A stretch of 5,904 bases of DNA, taken from contig JAIUMB010000136.1 in assembly GCA_022565745.1 (NCBI GenBank), positions 1 through 5,904 on the forward strand, read 5' to 3'. This stretch comes from Cryomorphaceae bacterium (lineage in GTDB: Bacteria; Bacteroidota; Bacteroidia; Flavobacteriales; Schleiferiaceae). Both the position numbers and the translations under genes were made by a program. Under the pieces are notes generated by a model, which did no database searches, was not told the DNA's origin, and saw only the letters and a list, made by a program, of their open reading frames with translations. This document shows, in pieces, positions 1 through 5,904 of this stretch (position 1 is the first letter of the stretch; each line of letters opens with the position of its first letter).

Positions 1-2
1 AC

Positions 3-143
3 CACCCTACCTACAAAATACTTAGCCACAGTGAATTGATCAGCTTCATCAGCCAACCGTCCTTTATTAAAGACGCTGGTATGATCATCACCGAAGTGGG
101 TGATAAGTTTATGGTTATCCGCTGGGAGCGGTTTGCCTCCTAA
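3..143 (+). CDS. C-terminal end of an unrecognised protein (partial, 5' end outside window)
   Basis: The frame beginning at base 3 is open for 46 codons and ends in TAA at 141-143; both other forward frames hit stops within the first 40 bases. The visible tail has a helix-like stretch (SHSELISFI) followed by a hydrophobic strand-like stretch ending in VIRWERFAS. That helix-then-strand ending resembles the tails of some class I SAM-dependent methyltransferases, but there is no diagnostic motif, so no function is assigned. Caution: the opposite strand in the same codon register is also open, from a possible ATG at 173 leftwards off the window. First-position base composition does not clearly choose between the strands. 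The + reading is preferred because it ends close to the AT-rich intergenic leader and gives a plausible C-terminus. The strand assignment is uncertain. Confidence 0.42.
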   Translation, partial: HPTYKILSHSELISFISQPSFIKDAGMIITEVGDKFMVIRWERFAS

Positions 144-319
144 CGCCTCTTCTCGATAAACCCGATTAAACATATCCAAACAATACGTCAAATCAAAATA
201 TATATAGTTATTTAGCAAAAAACGATAATAGATTTTTCTAAGTGAATGAAAATCGAAACTTTTGAATCGTCAAAACCACGGGTTTCGACATCAAAGCAGC
301 GATTTTAAATTCACTGAAT
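144..319 (+). promoter_or_regulatory. AT-rich leader upstream of the porin gene
   Basis: This 176-base stretch carries no gene on the + strand and becomes strongly A/T-rich from about base 174. It should contain the promoter of the porin gene. The best match to the Bacteroidota -7 element (TAnnTTTG) is AACTTTTG at 257-264, with one mismatch in the first base; no convincing -33 TTG partner was found at the right distance. No Shine-Dalgarno sequence precedes the ATG at 320, which is usual for the phylum. The assignment rests mainly on position, and the exact promoter is not resolved. Confidence 0.4.
253..288. repeat. Compound inverted repeat in the porin leader
   Basis: Outer arms TCGAAAC (253-259) and GTTTCGA (282-288) are perfect 7-base reverse complements. 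Directly inside them, TTTTGA (260-265) and TCAAAA (270-275) form a second perfect 6-base pair around a 4-base loop (ATCG). The two stems stack without a gap on the 5' side and are separated by a 6-base bulge (276-281) on the 3' side. The element ends 31 bases before the porin ATG and overlaps the best -7-like hexamer region. It could be a regulator-binding site or a hairpin in the mRNA leader. It lacks a following T-run, so it is not an intrinsic terminator. Confidence 0.5.
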
Positions 320-1687
320 ATGAAACAACATTTACTTCAAAAAACCTTTAGTTATTCAATGATCTGGGGATTATTAATCCTTGGATTTACCAAGTCTCTC
401 AATGCCCAGGTTTACTCTGAATCGTCCTATGGCAGTGGCCTGACCGTTCCCATTGGCAACGACAAAGACAAGTACTTTCGCCTGATTACCTGGCATCAGA
501 TGTGGGCGCGTTACAACGACAACAATGCAGGCTCATCTCGATTGGGAACACCGCAAGACGCCACCACGGATTTTGGCGTTCGTAGAAGCCGCTTTTTAAT
601 GTACGCCCAACTCAACAAGCGCTTTTTGATTCTCACGCATTTTGGCATCAACAATCAAAACGCCATTTCTGGCGGGTTCAATCAAAATGTAGACGGAAAA
701 CGTCCGCAAATTTATATGCATGATGCCTGGACGGAATTCAACGTTTATAAAAAGTATCTGGATGTTGGTTTTGGCCTGCATTACTGGAATGGCATCTCGC
801 GCTTAACCAACGCCAGTACGCTCAACTTTATGACCATGGATGCCCCCATTTTCAACTGGGCAACCATCGAAGCCACCGATCAGTTTGCACGCTTCATCGG
901 CATCTATGCAAAAGGATAAATTGGTCGTTTTGACTATAGAGCCTCCATTAGTGATCCTTTCCTCAACAATACACCTCAAGACATATTACCCAACCAAGCT
1001 TTATACAGTCCACAAAACAATGGCAAGGTATATCAAGGCTATTTCCAGTATATGTTTTGGGAAATGGAAAACAACAAACTCCCTTATGCGGTGGGTACAT
1101 ATTTAGGCGGTAAAAATGTAGCCAATATTGGCGCCGGTTTCTTGCAAAACACCAATGCGATGTGGTCATTAGAACCATCGGCTACTGGCGAAGGCAGCGA
1201 CACTGCTTTTCACAATATGATGCTTTGGAGTATTGATGGCTTTATTGATTTTGGCATAATTAAAGACAAAGGGACAGCGTTGACAACCTATGCCGGATAC
1301 TTCAACTATGATTTTGGCCCCAACAATGTGCGCAATATCGGTATTATGAATCCTGTAGATGGTGGAGGCGGCCTGCGAGGCAATGCCGTCCCTACTTTAG
1401 GCACAGGAAGCATTTACTACATTCAGACGGGCTATGTCTTTCCTAGACTTAAAGACGGGTCACGCTTTCAACCCTACCTCGCATATAGCCATGCCCGCTT
1501 AGAAGGTATTCGAAATGCCAATGGAGATATTGTGCCCGTAAATATTCCCGATGTAGGTTTAAACTATTATCTGGCCGGTCACCACGCTAAAATCACACTC
1601 AATGCGAGAGCGCGACCAGATTTCACCAACGTTGAAAACCTGAAATACCGCCCGGAAATAACCCTGCAAGCCATGATTTTCTTGTAA
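320..1687 (+). pseudogene. Outer-membrane porin-like beta-barrel protein, interrupted by an in-frame stop
   Basis: Read as one frame, this is a 455-codon gene with a single internal TAA as codon 200 (917-919). Residues 1-29 form a signal peptide: Lys/Gln/His start, hydrophobic core around MIWGLLILGF, cleavage likely after LNA before Gln30. The rest has the alternating aromatic/polar strands of an outer-membrane barrel (for example FRLITWHQMWARY, TYAGYFNYDFG), and it ends in AMIFL, with an aromatic near the C-terminus as in barrels. It resembles porins annotated in Bacteroidota; the presumed role is passive entry of small solutes through the outer membrane. The frame continues without another stop or frameshift from IGRFDYR after the TAA to the normal TAA at 1685-1687. 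A CAA (Gln) to TAA change would explain it, giving AKGQIGRFDYR. As written, translation yields a 199-residue half barrel, very unlikely to fold. Restart at the in-frame ATG at 1052 would give only the C-terminal half. The start at 320 is supported by the signal peptide. Exact porin family is unsure. Confidence 0.8.
917..919 (+). other. Premature in-frame TAA (codon 200 of the porin gene)
   Basis: The codons around it read ATC TAT GCA AAA GGA TAA ATT GGT CGT TTT GAC TAT. The flanking residues (IYAKG before, IGRFDY after) join into one strand-turn-strand typical of the barrel, so nothing seems to be missing except the single residue. The following base is A, which makes TAAA, generally an efficient termination context. 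TAA also ends the symporter small-subunit gene and the porin itself, so the codon is not globally reassigned. Confidence 0.85.
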
Positions 1688-1690
1688 ACA

Positions 1691-1718
1691 TTGACACCAC
1701 TGGCACACGCCTTACAAT
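1691..1718 (+). promoter_or_regulatory. Possible promoter for the symporter genes
   Basis: TTGACA at 1691-1696 and TACAAT at 1713-1718 are separated by 16 bases, which would be a good sigma-70 promoter in proteobacteria. It sits in the 64-base gap after the porin gene and 33 bases before the ATG of the small subunit. Primary promoters of Bacteroidota normally use TTG and TAnnTTTG instead, and no TTTG follows the TA here, so its activity in this host is uncertain and it may be chance. Confidence 0.3.
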
Positions 1719-1751
1719 CCTATCCATCTTCTAATTTTTAAACCCAAAACT

Positions 1752-2009
1752 ATGCACCCCGAAAAAACCGCAAAACAGTACTGGAAGCGCAACCTGCGCC
1801 TTTTGGTTATCCTTTTCAGCATTTGGTTTCTCGTCTCTTACGGCTTCGGTATAATCTTCGCCGACCAGCTCAACCAAATCAGCTTAGGAGGCTACAAACT
1901 AGGCTTTTGGTTTGCCCAACAAGGCTCCATCTACGTCTTCATCCTCATCATCTTCGTTTATGCCGCACTGATGAACAGGCTCGACCGTGAGTTTGATGTC
2001 AACGAATAA
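1752..2009 (+). CDS. Sodium:solute symporter small subunit (DUF4212 family)
   Basis: An 85-residue inner-membrane protein with two predicted membrane helices (about residues 15-37 and 50-73). It has the hallmarks of the DUF4212 family: YWKRNLRLL at residues 10-18, SYGFGIIFADQLN after the first helix core, GFWFAQQGSIYVF leading into the second helix, and a charged MNRLDREFDVNE tail. Members of this family are encoded immediately before VC_2705-type symporters and are taken to be a partner or assembly subunit; the exact role is not settled. Here the large subunit starts 25 bases downstream, so the two are almost surely co-transcribed. The gap to the porin gene is 64 bases, which allows either a shared transcript or the candidate promoter at 1691-1718. 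The length matches the family and the protein looks intact. No Shine-Dalgarno sequence precedes the ATG. Confidence 0.93.
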   Translation: MHPEKTAKQYWKRNLRLLVILFSIWFLVSYGFGIIFADQLNQISLGGYKLGFWFAQQGSIYVFILIIFVYAALMNRLDREFDVNE

Positions 2010-2034
2010 TCATTAATCTTAACCTTTATCTATC

Positions 2035-3756
2035 ATGACTATTTTAGCTTGGACCTACCTACTGGTGGGCATCACTTTTGCCTTATACATTGGCATTGCT
2101 ATTTGGAGCCGCGCCGGAAGCACCAAAGAATTTTACGTAGCCGGTGGCGGCGTATCACCCTTGGCCAACGGATTGGCCACCGCCGCTGATTGGATGTCGG
2201 CGGCCTCATTCATCTCTATGGCCGGTCTCATATCCTTTATGGGTTACGACGGCTCGGTGTACCTTATGGGATGGACCGGCGGCTATGTATTACTGGCCCT
2301 ATTGCTGGCTCCTTACATGCGAAAATTTGGTAAATTTACCGTACCAGCTTTTATTGGTGACCGGTACTATTCCAATACCGCACGCACAGTGGCCGTTATT
2401 GCTGCGCTCTTTGTGTCCTTTACCTATGTCGCCGGACAAATGCGTGGAGTAGGCATCGTCTTTTCTCGCTACCTGGAACCACTACTGAGCAGCTTTGAAT
2501 TGTTCAGTCTGGACAACACCGGAAAAGGGGTCGTCATTGGTATGGTAGTGGTTTTCTTCTACGCGGTTTTAGGCGGCATGAAAGGCATCACCTATACCCA
2601 AGTGGCCCAATACTGTGTACTCATTTTTGCCTACATGGTACCGGCCATTTTTATTTCTATGATGCTGGTGGGTAATCCCATCCCGCAAATTGGACTGGGT
2701 GGCAGTGTAGAAAATGGCGGCTATCTGCTCGACAAACTCGATGGGGTACTCACCGATCTCGGGTTTGCCGCCTATACATCCGGACAAAAATCCATGACCG
2801 ATATGGTTTTCATCACCGCTGCTTTAATGATTGGAACGGCTGGTCTGCCACACGTGATTGTTCGGTTCTTTACCGTTCCTAGAGTTCGAGATGCCAGAAA
2901 ATCCGCCGGTTATGCGCTCTTGTTTATCGCCATTCTCTATACCACCGCCCCGGCCATTGCCGCTTTTGGGATGTACAATTTTCTCGATAGTGTTCACAAT
3001 AAAAAAATGGCTGAACTTCCTGAGTGGGTACAAACTTGGGAAAAAACCGGACTTATCAAAATCAACGACCTCAACCAAGACGGGATTGTACAATACACCA
3101 GCGACCCAGCGACCAATGAGCTCGACATCGACAAAGACATCATGGTATTGGCCGGACCAGAAATCGCCAAACTCCCCAACTGGGTCGTGGGTCTTATCGC
3201 TGCGGGAGGGATGGCCGCTGCCCTATCTACAGCCGCTGGACTGCTGTTGGTGATTTCCACCTCTGTATCGCACGATTTATTGAAAAAACAACTCATGCCC
3301 AACATCTCCGATAAAGGCGAGCTTCGAGCGGCGCGTTTGGCCGCCGTTGTTGCCGTAGTTATTGCCGGATACTTTGGCATCAATCCGCCCGACTATGTTG
3401 CTGCGGTAGTGGCATTGGCCTTTGGCTTGGCCGCCGCCTCCTTTTTCCCCGCCATTTTGATGGGTATTTTCTCCAAAAAAATGAACAAAGAAGGCGCCAT
3501 TGCCGGTATGATTTCCGGATTAGCCATCACCATTTTCTACATTTTGAAGTTTAAGTTCAACCTATTTGGTGGTGGATCTGAAAACGATTGGTGGTTTGGT
3601 ATTTCTCCCGAAGGGTTTGGTACTGTGGGCGCAATGGTTAACTTTATTGTTGCATTGGTCGTCATGTCGTTTACCAAAGCGCCTCCAGCCGATGTGCAAG
3701 ACTTGGTGGAAGACATCCGCATTCCGAGAGGCGCAGGAGCCGCAAGTGACCACTAG
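2035..3756 (+). CDS. Sodium:solute symporter large subunit, VC_2705 type (SLC5/SSS family)
   Basis: A 573-residue integral inner-membrane transporter of the solute:sodium symporter family, presumably moving a small carboxylate such as acetate inward with Na+. Known relatives include ActP, but the small-subunit partner and the C-terminal DIRIPRGAG motif (near residues 562-570) place it in the VC_2705-like subfamily. Visible landmarks are the FYVAGGGVSPLANGL segment (residues 33-47), the first core helix with ATAADWMSAASF (48-59), YVAGQMRGVG in the fourth-helix region, and AAALSTAAGLL (394-404). In that last segment Ser398/Thr399 match the position of the conserved Na+-site hydroxyls in this fold. 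A soluble insert at about residues 319-380 carries DLNQDGIVQY (345-354), which looks like the first half of a calcium-binding loop. The protein appears full length, without frameshifts. It is followed at once by a strong terminator, which ends the transport operon. The substrate is inferred from family only. Confidence 0.94.
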   Translation: MTILAWTYLLVGITFALYIGIAIWSRAGSTKEFYVAGGGVSPLANGLATAADWMSAASFISMAGLISFMGYDGSVYLMGWTGGYVLLALLLAPYMRKFGKFTVPAFIGDRYYSNTARTVAVIAALFVSFTYVAGQMRGVGIVFSRYLEPLLSSFELFSLDNTGKGVVIGMVVVFFYAVLGGMKGITYTQVAQYCVLIFAYMVPAIFISMMLVGNPIPQIGLGGSVENGGYLLDKLDGVLTDLGFAAYTSGQKSMTDMVFITAALMIGTAGLPHVIVRFFTVPRVRDARKSAGYALLFIAILYTTAPAIAAFGMYNFLDSVHNKKMAELPEWVQTWEKTGLIKINDLNQDGIVQYTSDPATNELDIDKDIMVLAGPEIAKLPNWVVGLIAAGGMAAALSTAAGLLLVISTSVSHDLLKKQLMPNISDKGELRAARLAAVVAVVIAGYFGINPPDYVAAVVALAFGLAAASFFPAILMGIFSKKMNKEGAIAGMISGLAITIFYILKFKFNLFGGGSENDWWFGISPEGFGTVGAMVNFIVALVVMSFTKAPPADVQDLVEDIRIPRGAGAASDH

Positions 3757-3758
3757 TG

Positions 3759-3807
3759 AAAAAAGTTTGTGCAGCAAATGGTCATTGCTGCACAAACTTT
3801 TTTTTTT
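3759..3807 (+). terminator. Strong intrinsic terminator after the symporter gene
   Basis: GTTTGTGCAGCAA (3765-3777) is perfectly complementary to TTGCTGCACAAAC (3785-3797) around a 7-base loop (3778-3784). An A-run at 3759-3764 pairs with the first six T's of a ten-T run at 3798-3807, lengthening the stem to 19 pairs. The stem base begins two bases after the TAG stop of the symporter gene. The A-run on the left could also let it act on transcripts from the opposite strand, although no gene converges on it in this window. It separates the transport operon from the sensor operon. Confidence 0.95.
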
Positions 3808-3852
3808 ACCAAATAAAACCTAACTTGCCATCACATAAACAGATCGAACATT
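3808..3852 (+). promoter_or_regulatory. Short gap expected to hold the sensor-operon promoter
   Basis: Only 45 bases separate the T-run of the terminator from the ATG at 3853. Because the terminator should stop most upstream transcripts, a promoter for the small gene and kinase is expected here or within the terminator region. TAACTTGC at 3820-3827 is an imperfect -7-like match, and no clear -33 element was seen. The call is positional and weak. Confidence 0.22.
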
Positions 3853-4059
3853 ATGCAGATTAATGCCCCAAAACTGATATTTTACGCCTTGCTATTTCTC
3901 GGCCTAATATTTTATCCGTTGGCGGCCATGTTTGATCGTCCCATTAATGTTTTTGGCCTTCCGCTTTTTTATGCCTATCTGATATTCATTTGGGTTGTGT
4001 TTATCACTGTCTTGTATTTTTTGTCTAAAAGTCTGAGTAAAAATTCCCGTGGAGAGTAG
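3853..4059 (+). CDS. Small two-helix membrane protein preceding the sensor kinase
   Basis: A 68-residue protein with two predicted membrane helices (about residues 6-27 and 38-59), joined by a short loop containing FDRPINVFGLP and ended by a basic, polar tail (SKSLSKNSRGE). No named family is assigned with certainty. Its size, two-helix layout and position directly before an SLC5-type protein recall small partner proteins of SSS transporters (DUF4212, DUF997/YhdT, DUF3311 types) and the small cbrX gene that precedes cbrA in Pseudomonas; this is analogy, not shown homology. Its last 11 bases overlap the start of the kinase gene, which suggests translational coupling and a physical or regulatory link between the products. 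It is probably the first gene of the transcript after the terminator. Membrane helices, the clean ATG start and the overlap support it as real despite its small size. Confidence 0.85.
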   Translation: MQINAPKLIFYALLFLGLIFYPLAAMFDRPINVFGLPLFYAYLIFIWVVFITVLYFLSKSLSKNSRGE

Positions 4060-5904
4060 CATCATCATCGTATCTATCTTATATCTCGGGCTGATTTTTG
4101 CCTTGGCTTACGCCGTAGAAAAAGGCTGGGGACGAACGTTTTTGATGAAACAATCAGGCTGGATTTATGCACTTTCTTTAGGCGTTTATTGCACGGCTTG
4201 GACATTTTACGGCTCTATTGGCAGAGCGCAAATGTCGGGAATAGACTTTTTAGCCATTTACTTGGGACCAACCGTTATCGCGCCTCTGTGGTGGATCATT
4301 ATTAGAAAACTGGTACGTATTTCCAAAAAACACGGCATCACCTCTTTGGCCGATTTCATAGGTGCGCGTTATGGCAAACGCCAATCCATTTCGGCTTTAA
4401 TTGCCACCGTGCTGCTTCTGGGCGTGATTCCCTATCTCTCCTTACAAATCAAGGCCATTTCTGAAAGTTTGCAAATGGCCACCAATATTGATGTAGGGCG
4501 TTCATGGTATTTAGACCCCGCCGTTTTCATCACCATCATTATGATGTGTTTTGTGGTGCTTTTTGGCACCCGCTATCTAGAAACCAATAAACCAAAAACT
4601 GGAATTGTAACTGTTGTTGCTTTTGAAAGTGTTTTTAAACTGCTGGCCTTCTTAATCGGAGGTGGTTTTATTGTTTACGGTTATTTCCAAGGCCCCTCAG
4701 ATATTTTTGCACGCGCCAGCGAAGCACTGCCAAACTTCTACGAAAACGTACAACTCAGCGATTCCGGTGATTGGTTTTGGCTGATTCTTATATCCGCACT
4801 ATCGGTGTTTCTCTTGCCTCGTCAGTTTCAGGTGGCCATTGCCGAAAATCGTCAAGAGCAAGATCTCAAAAAGGCCATGTGGGTGTTTCCCCTCTACCTT
4901 TTACTCATCAATCTATTTGTTTTACCCATTGCTTTTGCCGGTATTCTCACCAACCACACCGGCGATTACACCTTGCTTTCCTTTGCTAAAGAAAGTGGAT
5001 CGTTTTGGGTCATTCTTATTTACCTCGGCGGCCTCTCCGCAGCAACGGCCATGCTCATCGTATCGTCGTTGGCGCTCGGACAAATGCTGAGCAACAATTT
5101 AATCCTGCCTACTTACATTAAAAAAATCCCCGCTCAACCGATCAATGTCATTCGACTTAGACAAATCAGTATGGCCATAGTATTGTTTCTCGCTTACCTC
5201 TACTACCAAGGCTTAGGAAGAAACGAATCCCTGATTTCTATTGGTATTGTTTCTTTCATCGCCGTGTCGCAACTGGCGCCTGCCATCATCATTGGTACTT
5301 ACTGGAAAAAGGCATCATCTACTGGTGTGTGGACAGGCATCACCGCCGGAATGCTGGTGTGGTTTATCACCATCATTTTACCATCAATCAACCACAACTA
5401 CGACCTTAGTATCGGCAGCATCATCAATTTGGAAAATCCACTGCAAATTGCCGGCTTGTCACCTACGTCTAACGCCATCATGCTTTCGCTGTTTTGTAAT
5501 CTGGTGTGCTTTATTGGCTTCTCCGTACACAGCAAGCCCGGCATTGAAGAGAGCAATCAAGCCGAACTCTTTGTCGATGTGTTCAAATTTACCCGCGAGT
5601 ACGAAAGCAATCTCTACAGTGCCTCCACCTCGCTTCCCAATATACAGTCGCTATTGATTAAATTTTTAGGCGAACCCCGCACGGAAGAAGCACTGAATCA
5701 ATATGCTCAGCTCAACAACATCAACTGGAAGGCCAATCCACAAGCCGACTCCCGGATGATCAGTTACGCGGAACGACTACTCACCGAAGCCATTGGTCCG
5801 GCATCGGCAAGAATCATGATTGCCTCTGTTGTGCAAGAAGAAGACATTAGCATCAATGAAGTCGTAAACATCCTCAAAGAAAGTCAAGAGGTCATCAGTC
5901 TTAA
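4049..5904 (+). CDS. SLC5-domain sensor histidine kinase, CbrA-like layout (partial, 3' end outside window)
   Basis: The frame is open from GTG at 4049 to the window end, 618 complete codons with no stop (the TAA that ends the window is out of frame). GTG is chosen because an in-frame TGA lies at 4034-4036 and the first downstream ATG (codon 33, 4145) would delete the first membrane helix (IIIVSILYLGLIFALAYAVE). Residues 1 to about 496 form a complete SLC5 transporter fold: SLGVYCTAWTFYGSIGRA (43-60), IYLGP (70-74), LPRQFQVAIAENRQEQDLKK near 255-275, and LSAATAMLIVSS (329-340), where Ser330 and Thr333 sit in the Na+-site helix. From about residue 505 the chain is soluble, and the stretch from about 529 to 608 looks like the helical STAC linker described between SLC5 domains and kinases. 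The catalytic histidine box and ATPase domain, expected next, lie beyond the window. The presumed role is membrane sensing of a solute, with phosphorelay to a downstream regulator. Kinase identity is inferred from the family layout. Confidence 0.9.
   Translation, partial: MESSIIIVSILYLGLIFALAYAVEKGWGRTFLMKQSGWIYALSLGVYCTAWTFYGSIGRAQMSGIDFLAIYLGPTVIAPLWWIIIRKLVRISKKHGITSLADFIGARYGKRQSISALIATVLLLGVIPYLSLQIKAISESLQMATNIDVGRSWYLDPAVFITIIMMCFVVLFGTRYLETNKPKTGIVTVVAFESVFKLLAFLIGGGFIVYGYFQGPSDIFARASEALPNFYENVQLSDSGDWFWLILISALSVFLLPRQFQVAIAENRQEQDLKKAMWVFPLYLLLINLFVLPIAFAGILTNHTGDYTLLSFAKESGSFWVILIYLGGLSAATAMLIVSSLALGQMLSNNLILPTYIKKIPAQPINVIRLRQISMAIVLFLAYLYYQGLGRNESLISIGIVSFIAVSQLAPAIIIGTYWKKASSTGVWTGITAGMLVWFITIILPSINHNYDLSIGSIINLENPLQIAGLSPTSNAIMLSLFCNLVCFIGFSVHSKPGIEESNQAELFVDVFKFTREYESNLYSASTSLPNIQSLLIKFLGEPRTEEALNQYAQLNNINWKANPQADSRMISYAERLLTEAIGPASARIMIASVVQEEDISINEVVNILKESQEVISL

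Noticed and set aside
3..173. Minus-strand open frame from a possible ATG at 173 running off the left edge
   Set aside because: It is not listed as a gene because its translation is not recognised and the + strand tail gives a plausible C-terminus. The base statistics are too short to decide, so the ambiguity is reported as a finding.
253..288. Inverted repeat as an intrinsic terminator of the upstream gene
   Set aside because: It has no downstream T-run, the stem is bulged, and it lies over 100 bases after the upstream stop codon.
917..919. Genome-wide reassignment of TAA to an amino acid
   Set aside because: TAA ends the symporter small-subunit gene and the porin gene at the expected places, and the long symporter and kinase frames contain no in-frame TAA.
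1052..1687. Downstream half of the porin as an independent 211-residue gene
   Set aside because: It is in exactly the same frame as the upstream half, lacks a signal peptide, and the 132 bases before its ATG also encode barrel-like sequence. It is the rest of the interrupted gene.
2144..2452. Overlapping open frame inside the symporter gene (also those at 2858-3253, 2994-3383 and 3566-3823)
   Set aside because: Their translations are low-complexity or rich in Pro/Trp/Ser/Arg, without domains, and they lie inside a well-supported transporter gene in other frames. They are shadow frames.
4771..5657. Open frames of 72, 83 and 138 codons within the kinase region
   Set aside because: They are out of frame with the continuous 618-codon SLC5-kinase frame and have Ser/Pro/Cys/His-rich translations typical of shadow frames.
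5902..5904. TAA at the window end as the stop of the kinase gene
   Set aside because: The kinase frame reads AGT CTT then AA, so the TAA is out of frame and the gene continues beyond the window.

Overview
The window reads as a moderate-GC chromosomal segment of a Bacteroidota (Flavobacteriia/Saprospiria-like) bacterium. The evidence is protein-level resemblance of the genes to members of that phylum, starts preceded by A/T-rich leaders with no clear Shine-Dalgarno sequence, and the pairing of an SLC5-type symporter with an SLC5-fused sensor kinase. All supported genes lie on the + strand. No RNA genes, CRISPR, insertion sequences or prophage signals were seen.

Layout: (1) 3-143, the tail of an unrecognised gene. 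(2) 144-319, an AT-rich leader holding a compound inverted repeat (253-288). (3) 320-1687, an outer-membrane porin-like beta-barrel gene interrupted by one in-frame TAA at 917-919. The reading frame is intact on both sides, so it is a recent nonsense allele, a base-call error, or a readthrough case. (4) 1752-2009 and 2035-3756, the small (DUF4212) and large (VC_2705-type) subunits of a sodium:solute symporter, probably for acetate or another short carboxylate. (5) 3759-3807, a very strong intrinsic terminator. (6) 3853-4059, a 68-residue two-helix membrane protein. (7) 4049 to the window end, a GTG-started sensor histidine kinase whose first ~500 residues are a complete SLC5 transporter fold. 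It overlaps the small gene by 11 bases and is cut by the window end before its kinase core.

Read together, this is an uptake-and-sensing locus. A porin would admit a small solute through the outer membrane, a two-component Na+ symporter would carry it across the inner membrane, and a transporter-like sensor kinase (CbrA-like layout) would report solute availability or flux. The substrate is inferred from family context and is not shown by the sequence. The two points most worth checking are the porin nonsense codon and the repeated pattern of a tiny two-helix membrane protein placed just before each SLC5-fold protein.
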